Source of the DNA: M55B120 sp965549355
GTDB lineage: Bacteria; Actinomycetota; Humimicrobiia; Humimicrobiales; Humimicrobiaceae
DNA: 13,826 nt
Assembly: GCA_965549355.1 (NCBI GenBank)
Contig: CBEVGD010000044.1
Coordinates: 1-13,826, forward strand
Direction: 5' to 3'
How positions within the stretch are numbered: the stretch's first letter is position 1; each line of letters opens with the position of its first letter. Made by a program: the position numbers and the translations under genes. The notes beneath the pieces were generated by a model. It did not search any database. It was not told where the DNA came from and saw nothing but the letters and a program-made list of their open reading frames with translations. Positions 6,442-13,124 of this stretch are shown one piece after another.

Positions 6442-7266
6442 ATGAAAAATGTAGGGACAGATAAGGTCTCCGGAACAAAATTAAAAATAATTTTAGGAAT
6501 CATTTCATCTTTCATTGTTCTCATTACATATATCAGCTGTAGTACAATATATAAAATAAACAATACACGCAGCCTGCAAACTATTTTTACCGAAGAAAGC
6601 CTTTATGCTTCCGGTGAAGCCTTTTCTGATAATTCTGATTTTCCGCTTCTTGCAAAAACCAGTATCGATTATATATCGGAAGTAGAAAATCCTGTACTAC
6701 ATGATATCGATTCAAAAGTATCGGATTCAGTCGAGAATGAGAGCCGGGAAATAAACGAACAGCATGTGCAAAACATTTCAGCAGCAAAGGATCCAAAAAG
6801 TGATACTGGTGAAAGCCAATCCGGAGATGGAAACAGCACATCTTCCAGCTCAGAATCGACTTCCGCAGAATCCGGATCTGTCGAATCGGTCATAATCCAT
6901 ATGATAAACAATATACGGGCAGACCGCGGCCTTCAGTTATTAAATCCCAATCCTGTACTCAGCAATATCGCAAGATCCAGGAGCCAGGATATGATAAACC
7001 GCGGTTATTTCTCACATTCTACTCCGGAAGGTAAGAGCCTTTCTGATATACTTGTTGAAAATGGCGTGATGTATGCCTGTATAGCTGAGAACCTGAGCCA
7101 GGCCTCTCCCCCGTCATGGGGAAGTCCTGATGTTATAATAAACCTATGGATGAATAGCTCCCTGCACCGGGCAAATCTTTTGAACCCGCATTATGGACAG
7201 CTGGGACTGGGAGTTGCAGACGGAAATGGGCGGAGAGTCGTGACTCTGATATTTATGAACAGGTAA
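6442..7266 (+). CDS. Membrane-anchored CAP/SCP-domain extracellular protein
   Basis: A 274-residue protein exported to the cell surface. An uncleaved or weakly cleaved hydrophobic segment at about 14-33 follows a basic N-terminus; the Cys at 33 (TYISC) does not form a proper lipobox. Residues 35-145 are polar and low in complexity, ending in a Ser-rich stretch (131-146), presumably a spacer through the wall or away from the membrane. The C-terminal CAP domain (about 147-274) shows MINNIRADRGLQLL, FSHSTPEGKS, CIAENLSQ and the closing VVTLIFMNR. The expected CAP cleft residues are present: H192, E216 and H242 (in SSLHRANLL). Bacterial CAP proteins of the YkwD type are common, but their activity is mostly unknown. 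It stands as a single gene. The start has no Shine-Dalgarno, but no other start would retain the basic N-terminus. Confidence 0.9.
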   Translation: MKNVGTDKVSGTKLKIILGIISSFIVLITYISCSTIYKINNTRSLQTIFTEESLYASGEAFSDNSDFPLLAKTSIDYISEVENPVLHDIDSKVSDSVENESREINEQHVQNISAAKDPKSDTGESQSGDGNSTSSSSESTSAESGSVESVIIHMINNIRADRGLQLLNPNPVLSNIARSRSQDMINRGYFSHSTPEGKSLSDILVENGVMYACIAENLSQASPPSWGSPDVIINLWMNSSLHRANLLNPHYGQLGLGVADGNGRRVVTLIFMNR

Positions 7267-7352
7267 TTGATTACTATATGATTATCCTGAGAAAATATTG
7301 AGAGGCCTAATATGTACAATATCTGTGTGCTTCCTTTTACTTTAAATATGAT

Positions 7353-7380
7353 TTGACATAATAAGAATATAAGATAATCA
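7353..7380 (+). promoter_or_regulatory. Probable promoter of the small AbrB-type gene
   Basis: A perfect -35 TTGACA lies at 7353-7358. The best-spaced -10 candidate is TAATCA (7375-7380, 16-base spacer); GATAAT (7373-7378) matches better but the spacer would be 14 bases. The region lies 28-55 bases before the ATG at 7408, which has a perfect AGGAGGTG ribosome site. Confidence 0.4.
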
Positions 7381-7407
7381 GAATTTCCAATATATCAGGA
7401 GGTGCAT

Positions 7408-7530
7408 ATGGTAATCAAACTAAGAGAAAGATCACAAATAACATTGCCAGTTGAAATAGTTAAAAAATTAAATATAAAGACTGGAGATAACCTGGAAGTT
7501 AAATTAGAGGATAATAACATGGCAATATAA
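7408..7530 (+). CDS. AbrB/MazE-type swapped-hairpin DNA-binding protein, short and possibly frameshifted
   Basis: A 40-residue product beginning MVIKLRERSQITLPVEIVKK and continuing LNIKTGDNLEVKLEDN, a clear SpoVT/AbrB-like domain (strand, Q-ITLP, helix, strand). Such proteins bind DNA as dimers, either as transition-state regulators or as antitoxins. The ATG at 7408 is fixed by AGGAGGTG at 7397-7404, the best ribosome site in the window. The protein stops just after the DNA-binding domain, without the toxin-binding tail of a MazE-type antitoxin. Shifting frame by one base near 7520 would extend it through a family-like KDGKILLRVI to a stop at 7589-7591, so the gene is probably frameshifted. 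No toxin gene lies beside it. It is too short for most gene callers. Confidence 0.65.
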   Translation: MVIKLRERSQITLPVEIVKKLNIKTGDNLEVKLEDNNMAI

Positions 7531-7631
7531 AGATGGTAAGATTCTTTTACGGGTTATCGGACCCCATAATTTTACTTTATCTAATCCCTGATGATATAGC
7601 TTGCTCTGGCCGCAGAATAAGTATGTCTTTC

Positions 7632-7640
7632 TGATATAAT
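7632..7640 (+). promoter_or_regulatory. Extended -10 promoter directly before rlmN, apparently leaderless
   Basis: TGATATAAT is a perfect extended -10 element (TGnTATAAT). It ends 6 bases before the rlmN ATG at 7647, so the predicted transcription start falls on or next to the start codon, and no Shine-Dalgarno is present. The absence of a -35 is acceptable for extended -10 promoters. Confidence 0.5.
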
Positions 7641-7646
7641 ACTCAT

Positions 7647-8669
7647 ATGGATCTTAAAAGACTTGATAAAATACTTGCAGGTGAAAAGCCCTATCGCCTA
7701 AAACAGGTGCACAGAGCCATTTTTAAAGATCTTATCACTGACTGGGATGATGCCACAAACCTCTCCCTGAAGCTGCGGGGCATGCTCAAGGAAGAACTCC
7801 CGCTTTCCATAGATAGCAGGATAATCAAATCAAAAGAAAGCGATGCTGTAAAGGCTGTTATTAGGATAAGCGGAGGCGTGCTTATCGAAACAGTCCTGAT
7901 GCAGCATAGCGCCGGTAGAAATACCGTTTGCGTCTCTTCCCAGGCAGGCTGCACCCTTGGCTGCCTGTTCTGCCAGACCGGAAAACTGGGCTTTAAAAGA
8001 GATCTTGATTCTTCAGAGATAATAGTGCAGGTCCTTCTTTTCCAGAGATTTCTAAAAAACAGGGGCTCGTCAATATCAAATATTGTGTTTATGGGGATGG
8101 GCGAACCATTTCTCAACTATGATAATGTGCTTGAAGCTGTAAGGATAATAAACAGCAATGAGATGTTTGATATCGGTGCGAGGCATATCTCTATTTCAAC
8201 AGCGGGCCTGCCGGATAAGATCAAATTATTTGCCGGTGAAGGGATACAGGTAAATCTGGCAGTATCATTGAATGCTCCAAATGATGTGCTGAGGTCCAAA
8301 ATTATGCCTGTGAATCTCCGTTATAAAATACCGGAACTGCTGGAATCAATCAGGTACTATATCGGAAGGACCAATAGGAAAGTAATGTTTGAATATGTGA
8401 TGATCGAAGACCTTAATGATTCAGAAGAGAATGCCAGGGAACTTGCGGACCTGTTAAAAGGCCTGCTGTGCATGGTAAATCTGATACCTTTTAATGGAGA
8501 ACCGCCCTTAAAGCCTCCTGCAGAAAGCGTGATCACTGCTTTTAAAAAAATACTTGAGGAAAATGGGATCATTGTCACCCGCAGATCCAGGTTTGGAGCA
8601 GATATAGACTCTGCCTGCGGCCAGCTTGTCTTTGATGAAGAAAGAAATGGAAACCGGCAGGATCAATAA
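7647..8669 (+). CDS. rlmN: Dual-specificity RNA methyltransferase RlmN
   Basis: A radical SAM enzyme that methylates carbon 2 of A2503 in 23S rRNA and, in bacteria studied, A37 of some tRNAs, which affects decoding accuracy. The 340-residue length is standard. An N-terminal RNA-binding helical part (1-85) precedes the radical SAM core. The [4Fe-4S] ligands are C102, C106 and C109 in GCTLGCLFC. C95, seven residues before, matches the second conserved Cys of the mechanism (C118 in E. coli), and C324 in SACGQL matches the methyl-carrying Cys near the C-terminus. MGMGEPFLNYDN (149-160) is the SAM-binding GEP motif, and NLAVSLNAPND (203-213) is typical. These residues favour RlmN over Cfr; Cfr itself is not excluded by position alone, but the N-terminus RLDKILAGEKPYRLKQVH is RlmN-like. 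It appears to be transcribed alone. Confidence 0.96.
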   Translation: MDLKRLDKILAGEKPYRLKQVHRAIFKDLITDWDDATNLSLKLRGMLKEELPLSIDSRIIKSKESDAVKAVIRISGGVLIETVLMQHSAGRNTVCVSSQAGCTLGCLFCQTGKLGFKRDLDSSEIIVQVLLFQRFLKNRGSSISNIVFMGMGEPFLNYDNVLEAVRIINSNEMFDIGARHISISTAGLPDKIKLFAGEGIQVNLAVSLNAPNDVLRSKIMPVNLRYKIPELLESIRYYIGRTNRKVMFEYVMIEDLNDSEENARELADLLKGLLCMVNLIPFNGEPPLKPPAESVITAFKKILEENGIIVTRRSRFGADIDSACGQLVFDEERNGNRQDQ

Positions 8670-8762
8670 CCGAATAGAGAATATCTAAGCTTCATTATGT
8701 ACTCAGTTTATTCAAAAATAGGAATTTAGTAATCCAGCATAAGTTTAGTATTTATAAGTCTA

Positions 8763-8805
8763 TTGACAAAAATATTTAGATGTAATACCTTGTATTACAA
8801 GGAGG
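8763..8805 (+). promoter_or_regulatory. Promoter and palindromic operator of the RHH-PIN module
   Basis: A perfect -35 TTGACA (8763-8768) is followed after 17 bases by TACCTT (8786-8791) as a weak -10. Over it lies an inverted repeat, TGTAATAC-CTT-GTATTACA (8781-8799), with perfect 8-base arms and a 3-base centre. A strong ribosome site AAGGAGG (8799-8805) follows directly. Ribbon-helix-helix antitoxins typically bind such repeats to repress their own operon, so this is the expected autoregulatory operator. Confidence 0.7.
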
Positions 8806-8809
8806 TTTT

Positions 8810-9028
8810 ATGAGTGATATTATTTCAATTAGACTGCCCGAAGATACAAGAAAAAAATTAAAGGATATTAGCAGGGATGAGTCAAGGCCCGTAAGTGATC
8901 TGGTAAGGGAATCGCTAAAAAAATATATAGCCCTATACCGCTTCAGAAAGCTAAGAGAGACTGTACTCCCATTCGCAGAATCTCAGGGGATACTGACTGA
9001 TGAAGATGTATTTAAAATAATCTCATGA
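8810..9028 (+). CDS. Ribbon-helix-helix (CopG/VapB-type) antitoxin
   Basis: A 72-residue protein. The first strand SDIISIRLPEDTRKKL followed by two helices (RPVSDLVRESLKKY) is the classic ribbon-helix-helix DNA-binding fold within residues 1-45. The C-terminal part (46-72) rich in charged and aromatic residues would wrap over and block the toxin. The stop overlaps the start of the PIN gene in ATGA, so translation is coupled, typical of a type II toxin-antitoxin pair in which the antitoxin is made first. The start at 8810 has AAGGAGG four bases upstream. The operator in front indicates autorepression by the antitoxin alone or with the toxin. Confidence 0.9.
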   Translation: MSDIISIRLPEDTRKKLKDISRDESRPVSDLVRESLKKYIALYRFRKLRETVLPFAESQGILTDEDVFKIIS

Positions 9029-9453
9029 GAGTGGTACTTGATAGCAATATATACATTGCTGCTTTTTCATCCAGAGGGCTATGCAGTTCATTATTTGAGC
9101 TGTGCCTTGACAGTACGACTATTCTGATAAGTGAACATATTATATCGGAAGTCTCAAAGAACCTTTTAAAAAAGATAAAGCTTCCTGCCGGCAAGACAAA
9201 TGACATTATAATATATCTCCGTGAGCAATGCATAGTCAAAGACTATAAAAAACTTAATGAGAAAATATGCAGGGATGCCGACGATGATAATATTTTAGCA
9301 CTGGCCACAGATAATCAGGCTGATTATATTATCACAGGAGATAAGGACCTCTTAGTGCTGGAGAAGTTTGATCTGATCCCGATAATCGGTCCCCGAAAAT
9401 TCTGGAGCATTATTAAGGACAAAGAAGACACTTCTAAGAATACAATGAATTAA
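9025..9453 (+). CDS. PIN-domain ribonuclease toxin (VapC-like)
   Basis: A 142-residue PIN nuclease expected to cut RNA with Mg2+ or Mn2+ bound by an acidic cluster. Visible residues: D6 in VVLDSNIYIAAF, E42 in ISEVSKNLL (around 37-48), the acidic run in CRDADDDNILALA and the last motif ITGDKDLL. This sequence is of the COG1569-type group of putative toxins, which differ from classical VapC by the SNIYIAAF start and the DADDDNILALA motif. Translation starts at the ATG overlapping the antitoxin stop. The active-site residues appear complete, so the toxin should be functional. The Lys/Asp-rich C-terminal 20 residues are probably unstructured. Confidence 0.9.
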   Translation: MRVVLDSNIYIAAFSSRGLCSSLFELCLDSTTILISEHIISEVSKNLLKKIKLPAGKTNDIIIYLREQCIVKDYKKLNEKICRDADDDNILALATDNQADYIITGDKDLLVLEKFDLIPIIGPRKFWSIIKDKEDTSKNTMN

Positions 9454-9470
9454 ACTGTTAAGGATAGCTT

Positions 9471-9572
9471 ATGTCCAAAAATGACATAATGGATTTTGAA
9501 AAAGGGCTATGGCCTATTGAAAGTTGTGGAAGAAAAGTAATTATGATGTCAAAAAACATTAAAGATTTTTGA
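9471..9572 (+). CDS. Possible 33-residue orphan small protein
   Basis: A 33-codon frame from ATG 9471 to TGA 9570-9572, with AAGGA six bases before the start, 17 bases after the toxin stop. The translation starts MSKNDIMDFEKGLWPIESCG and is slightly basic, with no recognised family. It could be a third gene of the toxin-antitoxin operon, the remains of a longer gene, or chance. Only the ribosome site and position argue for it. Confidence 0.3.
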   Translation: MSKNDIMDFEKGLWPIESCGRKVIMMSKNIKDF

Positions 9573-9598
9573 TTATCGCAAATCAACCAATATTTTTA

Positions 9599-9627
9599 TT
9601 TAAAATTTCTTTTTATTCCTTTATAAT
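9599..9627 (+). promoter_or_regulatory. Probable promoter of the Na/Pi transporter gene
   Basis: TTTAAA (9599-9604) is spaced 17 bases from a perfect TATAAT (9622-9627). The start of transcription would be near 9634, giving a leader of about 27 bases without a clear Shine-Dalgarno. The region is T-rich, so chance matches are possible. Confidence 0.4.
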
Positions 9628-9660
9628 CATCACTAATTTATAAAGACCCCATCTATTTAT

Positions 9661-11289
9661 ATGTATTTTAAATTAGTTCTAGAAGTTTTGGGCGGACTTG
9701 CGCTTTTTATCTTTGGAATCAATAGATTAAGCAACAGCCTTCAAAAGATCACTTCCAATAAATTAAAATCCGTAATAAATATCGTCACAAAAAAGTCATG
9801 GGCCACAGTCCTGGTAGGTATCTTTACTACCATGCTGATCCAGAGCAGCAGCGCTACTTCAGTAATGACAGTAGGCTTTGTAAATGCCGGACTTATAACT
9901 CTCAGGCAGGCTATCGGAATCGTTATGGGAGCGAATATCGGTACGACCATAACTGCCCAGATAGTCTCATTTAAGATCGATATGCTTGCTTACCCTATCT
10001 TAATCATTGGTTTTCTCCTGTACTTTGTTGCCAAAAGAAGAAGGCTAAAAAATATTGGAATGACTGTTATCGGCCTCGGATTATTGTTTTTGGGAATGAC
10101 TATAATGAAAGGAGCGCTTGGCCCATTAAGGGAAAATGAGGGCTTTAAGACTTTTCTTTTGATTTTCAGCAAGAATCCTTTCTATGGCATGCTTGCAGGA
10201 TTGGGCCTTACCGTACTGCTCCAGAGCAGCTCGGCCACTATTGGCCTGCTAATAGCCCTTGGGTCCCAGGGTCTGATGCCCATCGAGGCCGCTATCCCCA
10301 TTCTGATAGGAGATAATATCGGCACATGCTCTACGGCTTTGATCGCCAGCATAGGAACGACAATAACTGCAAAGAGGACGGCTTTTTCACATCTTATGTT
10401 TAATATATTTGGAACCATTATATTTATCCTGCTTCTTTATGTCTTCAGACTCCAGCCCCTGATAGTCAGATTAACCGGAAGCAGCATCCCGCATCAGATA
10501 GCTAATATCCATGCTTCCTTTAATATAATAACTACCGTGGTCCTATTTCCCTTTATAGGTTTTTTTGAAAAGATCGTAGTTAAAATATTCCCGGGGAACG
10601 ACATAATCATCCAGAAAAATGCTCTGCATCTTGACAATCTGCTTATCCAGACTCCTCCTCTTGCAATGGAACAGGTTAAGAAGGAAGTTGTCAGGGTTAC
10701 AAAGATCGCACATACCATGCTTAGGCTCTCATTTGAAAGACTCGATAAAAGTGATACTGTCCTTGAGGAGAAGATACTCGATAGAGAATCTGCTGTGGAT
10801 AGCATCACTGAAGATATCATAAGATATCTCACAAAAGTCTCGCAAAAAACGCTTGGCAATAGATTGTCAAATCAATTAACAGATCTGCTTCATGTAGCCT
10901 ATGATGTGGAAAGAACGGGAGATCATGCCGAAAGCATAATGTACCTCGCCAGGGTCAGGGAGGAAAATAATATGATTTTCAATGCAGTCGAATTGGAGGA
11001 ATTAGAAAAAACTTTCGATGAAGTCAATTATATGTTTAAGACTCTGGTCGTCGGCATTGAAGATGATAGTATAATCAAATTAAAACAGTGTGAATCAATA
11101 GAGATCCAGATCGATGAGATCGTCAAAGTTGCCAGGACCAATCACCTCGCCAGACTCAGGAAAGAGGAATGCGCTCCTCATTCAGGCGTTATTTTTGCAG
11201 ATATCATCCTCCATCTTGAAAGGATCGGAGATCTTCTTTATGCAATATCAAGAAATTTTATAAACATAAAGGAGTATAAACCTCAGTAA
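9661..11289 (+). CDS. Na/Pi-cotransporter family protein with PhoU-like C-terminal domain
   Basis: A 542-residue inner-membrane protein of the NptA/YjbB group, presumed to move phosphate coupled to sodium (import or export is unsettled for this group). The membrane half (1-310) has two inverted repeats, each with the signature QSSSAT (61-66 and 188-193), followed by GANIGTT (90-96) and GDNIGTC (217-223). Hydrophobic helices are seen at about 5-22, 47-80, 108-124, 132-149, 173-200, 210-233, 243-263 and 285-303. The C-terminal half (about 335-535) is helical and PhoU-like, with two acidic motifs DVERTGDHAE (415-424) and HLERIGDLLYAI (518-529) that match PhoU metal-binding positions. This domain is thought to tune transport to phosphate status. 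The start has no Shine-Dalgarno, but MYFKLVLEVLGGLALFIFGI is the usual family beginning. There are no pst or phoU genes alongside. Confidence 0.94.
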   Translation: MYFKLVLEVLGGLALFIFGINRLSNSLQKITSNKLKSVINIVTKKSWATVLVGIFTTMLIQSSSATSVMTVGFVNAGLITLRQAIGIVMGANIGTTITAQIVSFKIDMLAYPILIIGFLLYFVAKRRRLKNIGMTVIGLGLLFLGMTIMKGALGPLRENEGFKTFLLIFSKNPFYGMLAGLGLTVLLQSSSATIGLLIALGSQGLMPIEAAIPILIGDNIGTCSTALIASIGTTITAKRTAFSHLMFNIFGTIIFILLLYVFRLQPLIVRLTGSSIPHQIANIHASFNIITTVVLFPFIGFFEKIVVKIFPGNDIIIQKNALHLDNLLIQTPPLAMEQVKKEVVRVTKIAHTMLRLSFERLDKSDTVLEEKILDRESAVDSITEDIIRYLTKVSQKTLGNRLSNQLTDLLHVAYDVERTGDHAESIMYLARVREENNMIFNAVELEELEKTFDEVNYMFKTLVVGIEDDSIIKLKQCESIEIQIDEIVKVARTNHLARLRKEECAPHSGVIFADIILHLERIGDLLYAISRNFINIKEYKPQ

Positions 11290-11330
11290 CAATATGATTA
11301 TAGATTCTGATTTTTATGATAAAATAATAG

Positions 11331-11360
11331 TATAGTCTCCCGGTTATAGGGAAGCTTCCC
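11331..11360 (+). promoter_or_regulatory. Possible promoter and perfect 12-bp palindrome before the thymidylate synthase gene
   Basis: TATAGT (11331-11336) could be a -10 box. GGGAAGCTTCCC (11349-11360) is a perfect 12-base palindrome without a spacer, placed 13 to 24 bases downstream of it and 39 bases before the ATG. A loopless palindrome is more likely to be a protein-binding site than a terminator. No good -35 is seen. Confidence 0.35.
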
Positions 11361-11399
11361 ATATTGATTAGCAAGACCAATATTTGAAAGGGCAAGCAG

Positions 11400-12245
11400 A
11401 TGTCAGACGAAAACAAGGTCCAGGAAATATCATTTAATAGTGGTTATATCCCGGTATTAAAGGTAGAAGGTAAGACTCTGCCGGAAGCCTGGGAGAAATC
11501 CCTTCTCGCGGTCTGGGAGAACGGGGTATCTATTAAGACTCAATATGACAGGCCGGGCGATCCCCCCAGCCGGGATGCCACAATGATAATGGTGGTGCAT
11601 GAGCCTTTTTCAGAACCCAGGATACACCGCGCTCTGCCAACAGGATTGGATGAGCTCGAGATCTATCGCCAGGAAGTCGTGCTCGGTGTTCACGATCACT
11701 GGATCGGAAGCCACGGCTGGTCATATAGCTATCATGAAAGGTTGTTTGGATATCCTGCAAAAAAGGGTCCTCTCAATCAGATGGATGCTGTTGTCAAGAA
11801 TCTTGCCGATTGTTTTTATACCCGGAGGGCACAGGCGATCACATGGGTGCCCGAGCTTGATGCAGAACACCATGAACCCCCCTGCCTTCAGAGGATGTGG
11901 TTCAGGATACTTGAGGATCCGAAAGAAGGACTTGTCCTCAATATGAACACTCACTGGAGGTCAAGGGATGCATATAAGGCCGCTTTTATGAATATATTCG
12001 CCCTGACTGATCTGCAGCGGGATATAGCAGAGAAAGTCGCGTCTGTCATCGGAAAGCCTGTAAAGTCCGGCCGCTATGTAGACATGGTCGACGGTTATCA
12101 TATATATGGCTCATATTTTAATGAATTCAAAGGATTCTTAAACACTCTGAAGACGAAATCTTTTGACCAGAGGACATATTCTACTTCTTTTGCAGAACCT
12201 TTTTTTGAAGAAGCAAGAAAAAAGATAGAGTCCGAAAAGAAATAG
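11400..12245 (+). CDS. Thymidylate synthase, divergent archaeal-type
   Basis: Predicted to make dTMP from dUMP with a methylene-folate donor. The 281-residue protein is only distantly like classical ThyA but keeps the order of its key elements. The catalytic Cys is C162 in EPPCLQRMWFRI. The phosphate-binding Arg-Ser-x-Asp appears as R187-S188-R189-D190 in THWRSRDAYKA. The Asn that recognises uracil is matched by N198 in AFMNIF, and its being Asn rather than Asp argues for dUMP over dCMP hydroxymethylation. The closing His-x-Tyr is H234-I-Y236 in DGYHIYGSY. The classical C-H pair at the active site reads C-L here, and the usual LGVPFN loop reads KAAFMN. A ribosome site GAAAGGG lies 7 bases before the ATG. 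It heads a likely operon with the protease homologue 30 bases downstream. Family membership is fairly firm; exact cofactor is open. Confidence 0.85.
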   Translation: MSDENKVQEISFNSGYIPVLKVEGKTLPEAWEKSLLAVWENGVSIKTQYDRPGDPPSRDATMIMVVHEPFSEPRIHRALPTGLDELEIYRQEVVLGVHDHWIGSHGWSYSYHERLFGYPAKKGPLNQMDAVVKNLADCFYTRRAQAITWVPELDAEHHEPPCLQRMWFRILEDPKEGLVLNMNTHWRSRDAYKAAFMNIFALTDLQRDIAEKVASVIGKPVKSGRYVDMVDGYHIYGSYFNEFKGFLNTLKTKSFDQRTYSTSFAEPFFEEARKKIESEKK

Positions 12246-12275
12246 CGGTCATCAGGGTAGAAAGGTTTATTGTTT

Positions 12276-13055
12276 ATGGGCAAATATATCACTGATTTAT
12301 TTGTTTCAGGCTTTTATTTTCCTGAAATATCTTTCTATCAGCTGCTTGCAGGTATCGGTCTGGGCCTGCTCTTTGGGGCCATATGGCATGCAGCATACTG
12401 GACCCCGGTGCTGGGTAAACGATCTTCATGGGCCGTGGTATCAATAAGCGCCATTCTTACATGGCTTGCGATTTGTTTTATACAGGTGCCCCTTCAATCA
12501 TGGACATCACAGGGAATGAACCTCATATGGGGCCAGACGGTCCTTATGCGGTGGATGCTCCTGGCCGCCATACCTCAGGCGCTATATTCAGGGCTGGTCC
12601 AGGAAGGAGCCAAGCTTGTACCGGTGGTCTTTGTCTGGTGGAAAAGAAAAACCGGAATGGATCCAAAGACGGGTCTCGTGCTGGGCGCAGCTGCCGGTCT
12701 GGGTTTTGGAGTCTTTGAAGCAGTTTGGATACATAATAGTGTGTTTATCTCCGGGTGGAACCTGAGCGCATCGCTCGGGACCACTGGTATCCTCTATGGG
12801 CTTCTGCCATTCTGGGAAAGGCTTTTTACAGTCGCATTCCATACTGCTTCAAGCGCAATTGCGGGCTGGGGGCTGGCAAAGGGCAAGGGATGGCAATTCT
12901 ATTTGATATCATCATTTGCACATGCAATATTAAATTATAGTGTTGTTCTCTACGCTAATAATAACTTTAGCCTGATGCAGGTATTTATATATGTAGCCGT
13001 ATTATCACTTATTACCACAGCTGCGGCCCTGTGGCTCAGATATAGAAAAGATTGA
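12276..13055 (+). CDS. PrsW-like glutamic-type intramembrane protease homologue
   Basis: A 259-residue integral membrane protein with about seven or eight hydrophobic segments. Its motifs follow the PrsW family order: VQEGAK (108-113; family E-E-x-x-K), GFGVFEAVW (143-151) with E148, TVAFHTASS with H189, and SFAHAILNY with H216 and N220. PrsW cuts anti-sigma factors within the membrane to set off stress responses. The first Glu of motif 1 is Gln here (Q109), with E110 and K113 kept. The ATG at 12276 is chosen: AAAGG lies 10 bases upstream, and an in-frame TTG two codons earlier is only 4 bases from that site. No anti-sigma factor or other obvious substrate lies beside it. It is the second gene in a set with thymidylate synthase and the M29 peptidase. 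The distantly related YhfC family is an alternative. Confidence 0.75.
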   Translation: MGKYITDLFVSGFYFPEISFYQLLAGIGLGLLFGAIWHAAYWTPVLGKRSSWAVVSISAILTWLAICFIQVPLQSWTSQGMNLIWGQTVLMRWMLLAAIPQALYSGLVQEGAKLVPVVFVWWKRKTGMDPKTGLVLGAAAGLGFGVFEAVWIHNSVFISGWNLSASLGTTGILYGLLPFWERLFTVAFHTASSAIAGWGLAKGKGWQFYLISSFAHAILNYSVVLYANNNFSLMQVFIYVAVLSLITTAAALWLRYRKD

Positions 13056-13124
13056 AATAATTCATATGCTTTATGCCATTTTATATTAGTCCAATATTTG
13101 ACTTCTGAGAGGAGAAGATCGCCA

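Noticed and set aside
6533..6542. CAP-domain protein as a lipoprotein with Cys33
   Set aside because: The residues before the Cys (TYIS) do not fit a lipobox, so a plain membrane anchor is more likely.
8697..8730. Short frame starting MYSVYSKIGI between rlmN and the antitoxin gene
   Set aside because: It is 10 codons long with no ribosome site and resembles nothing.
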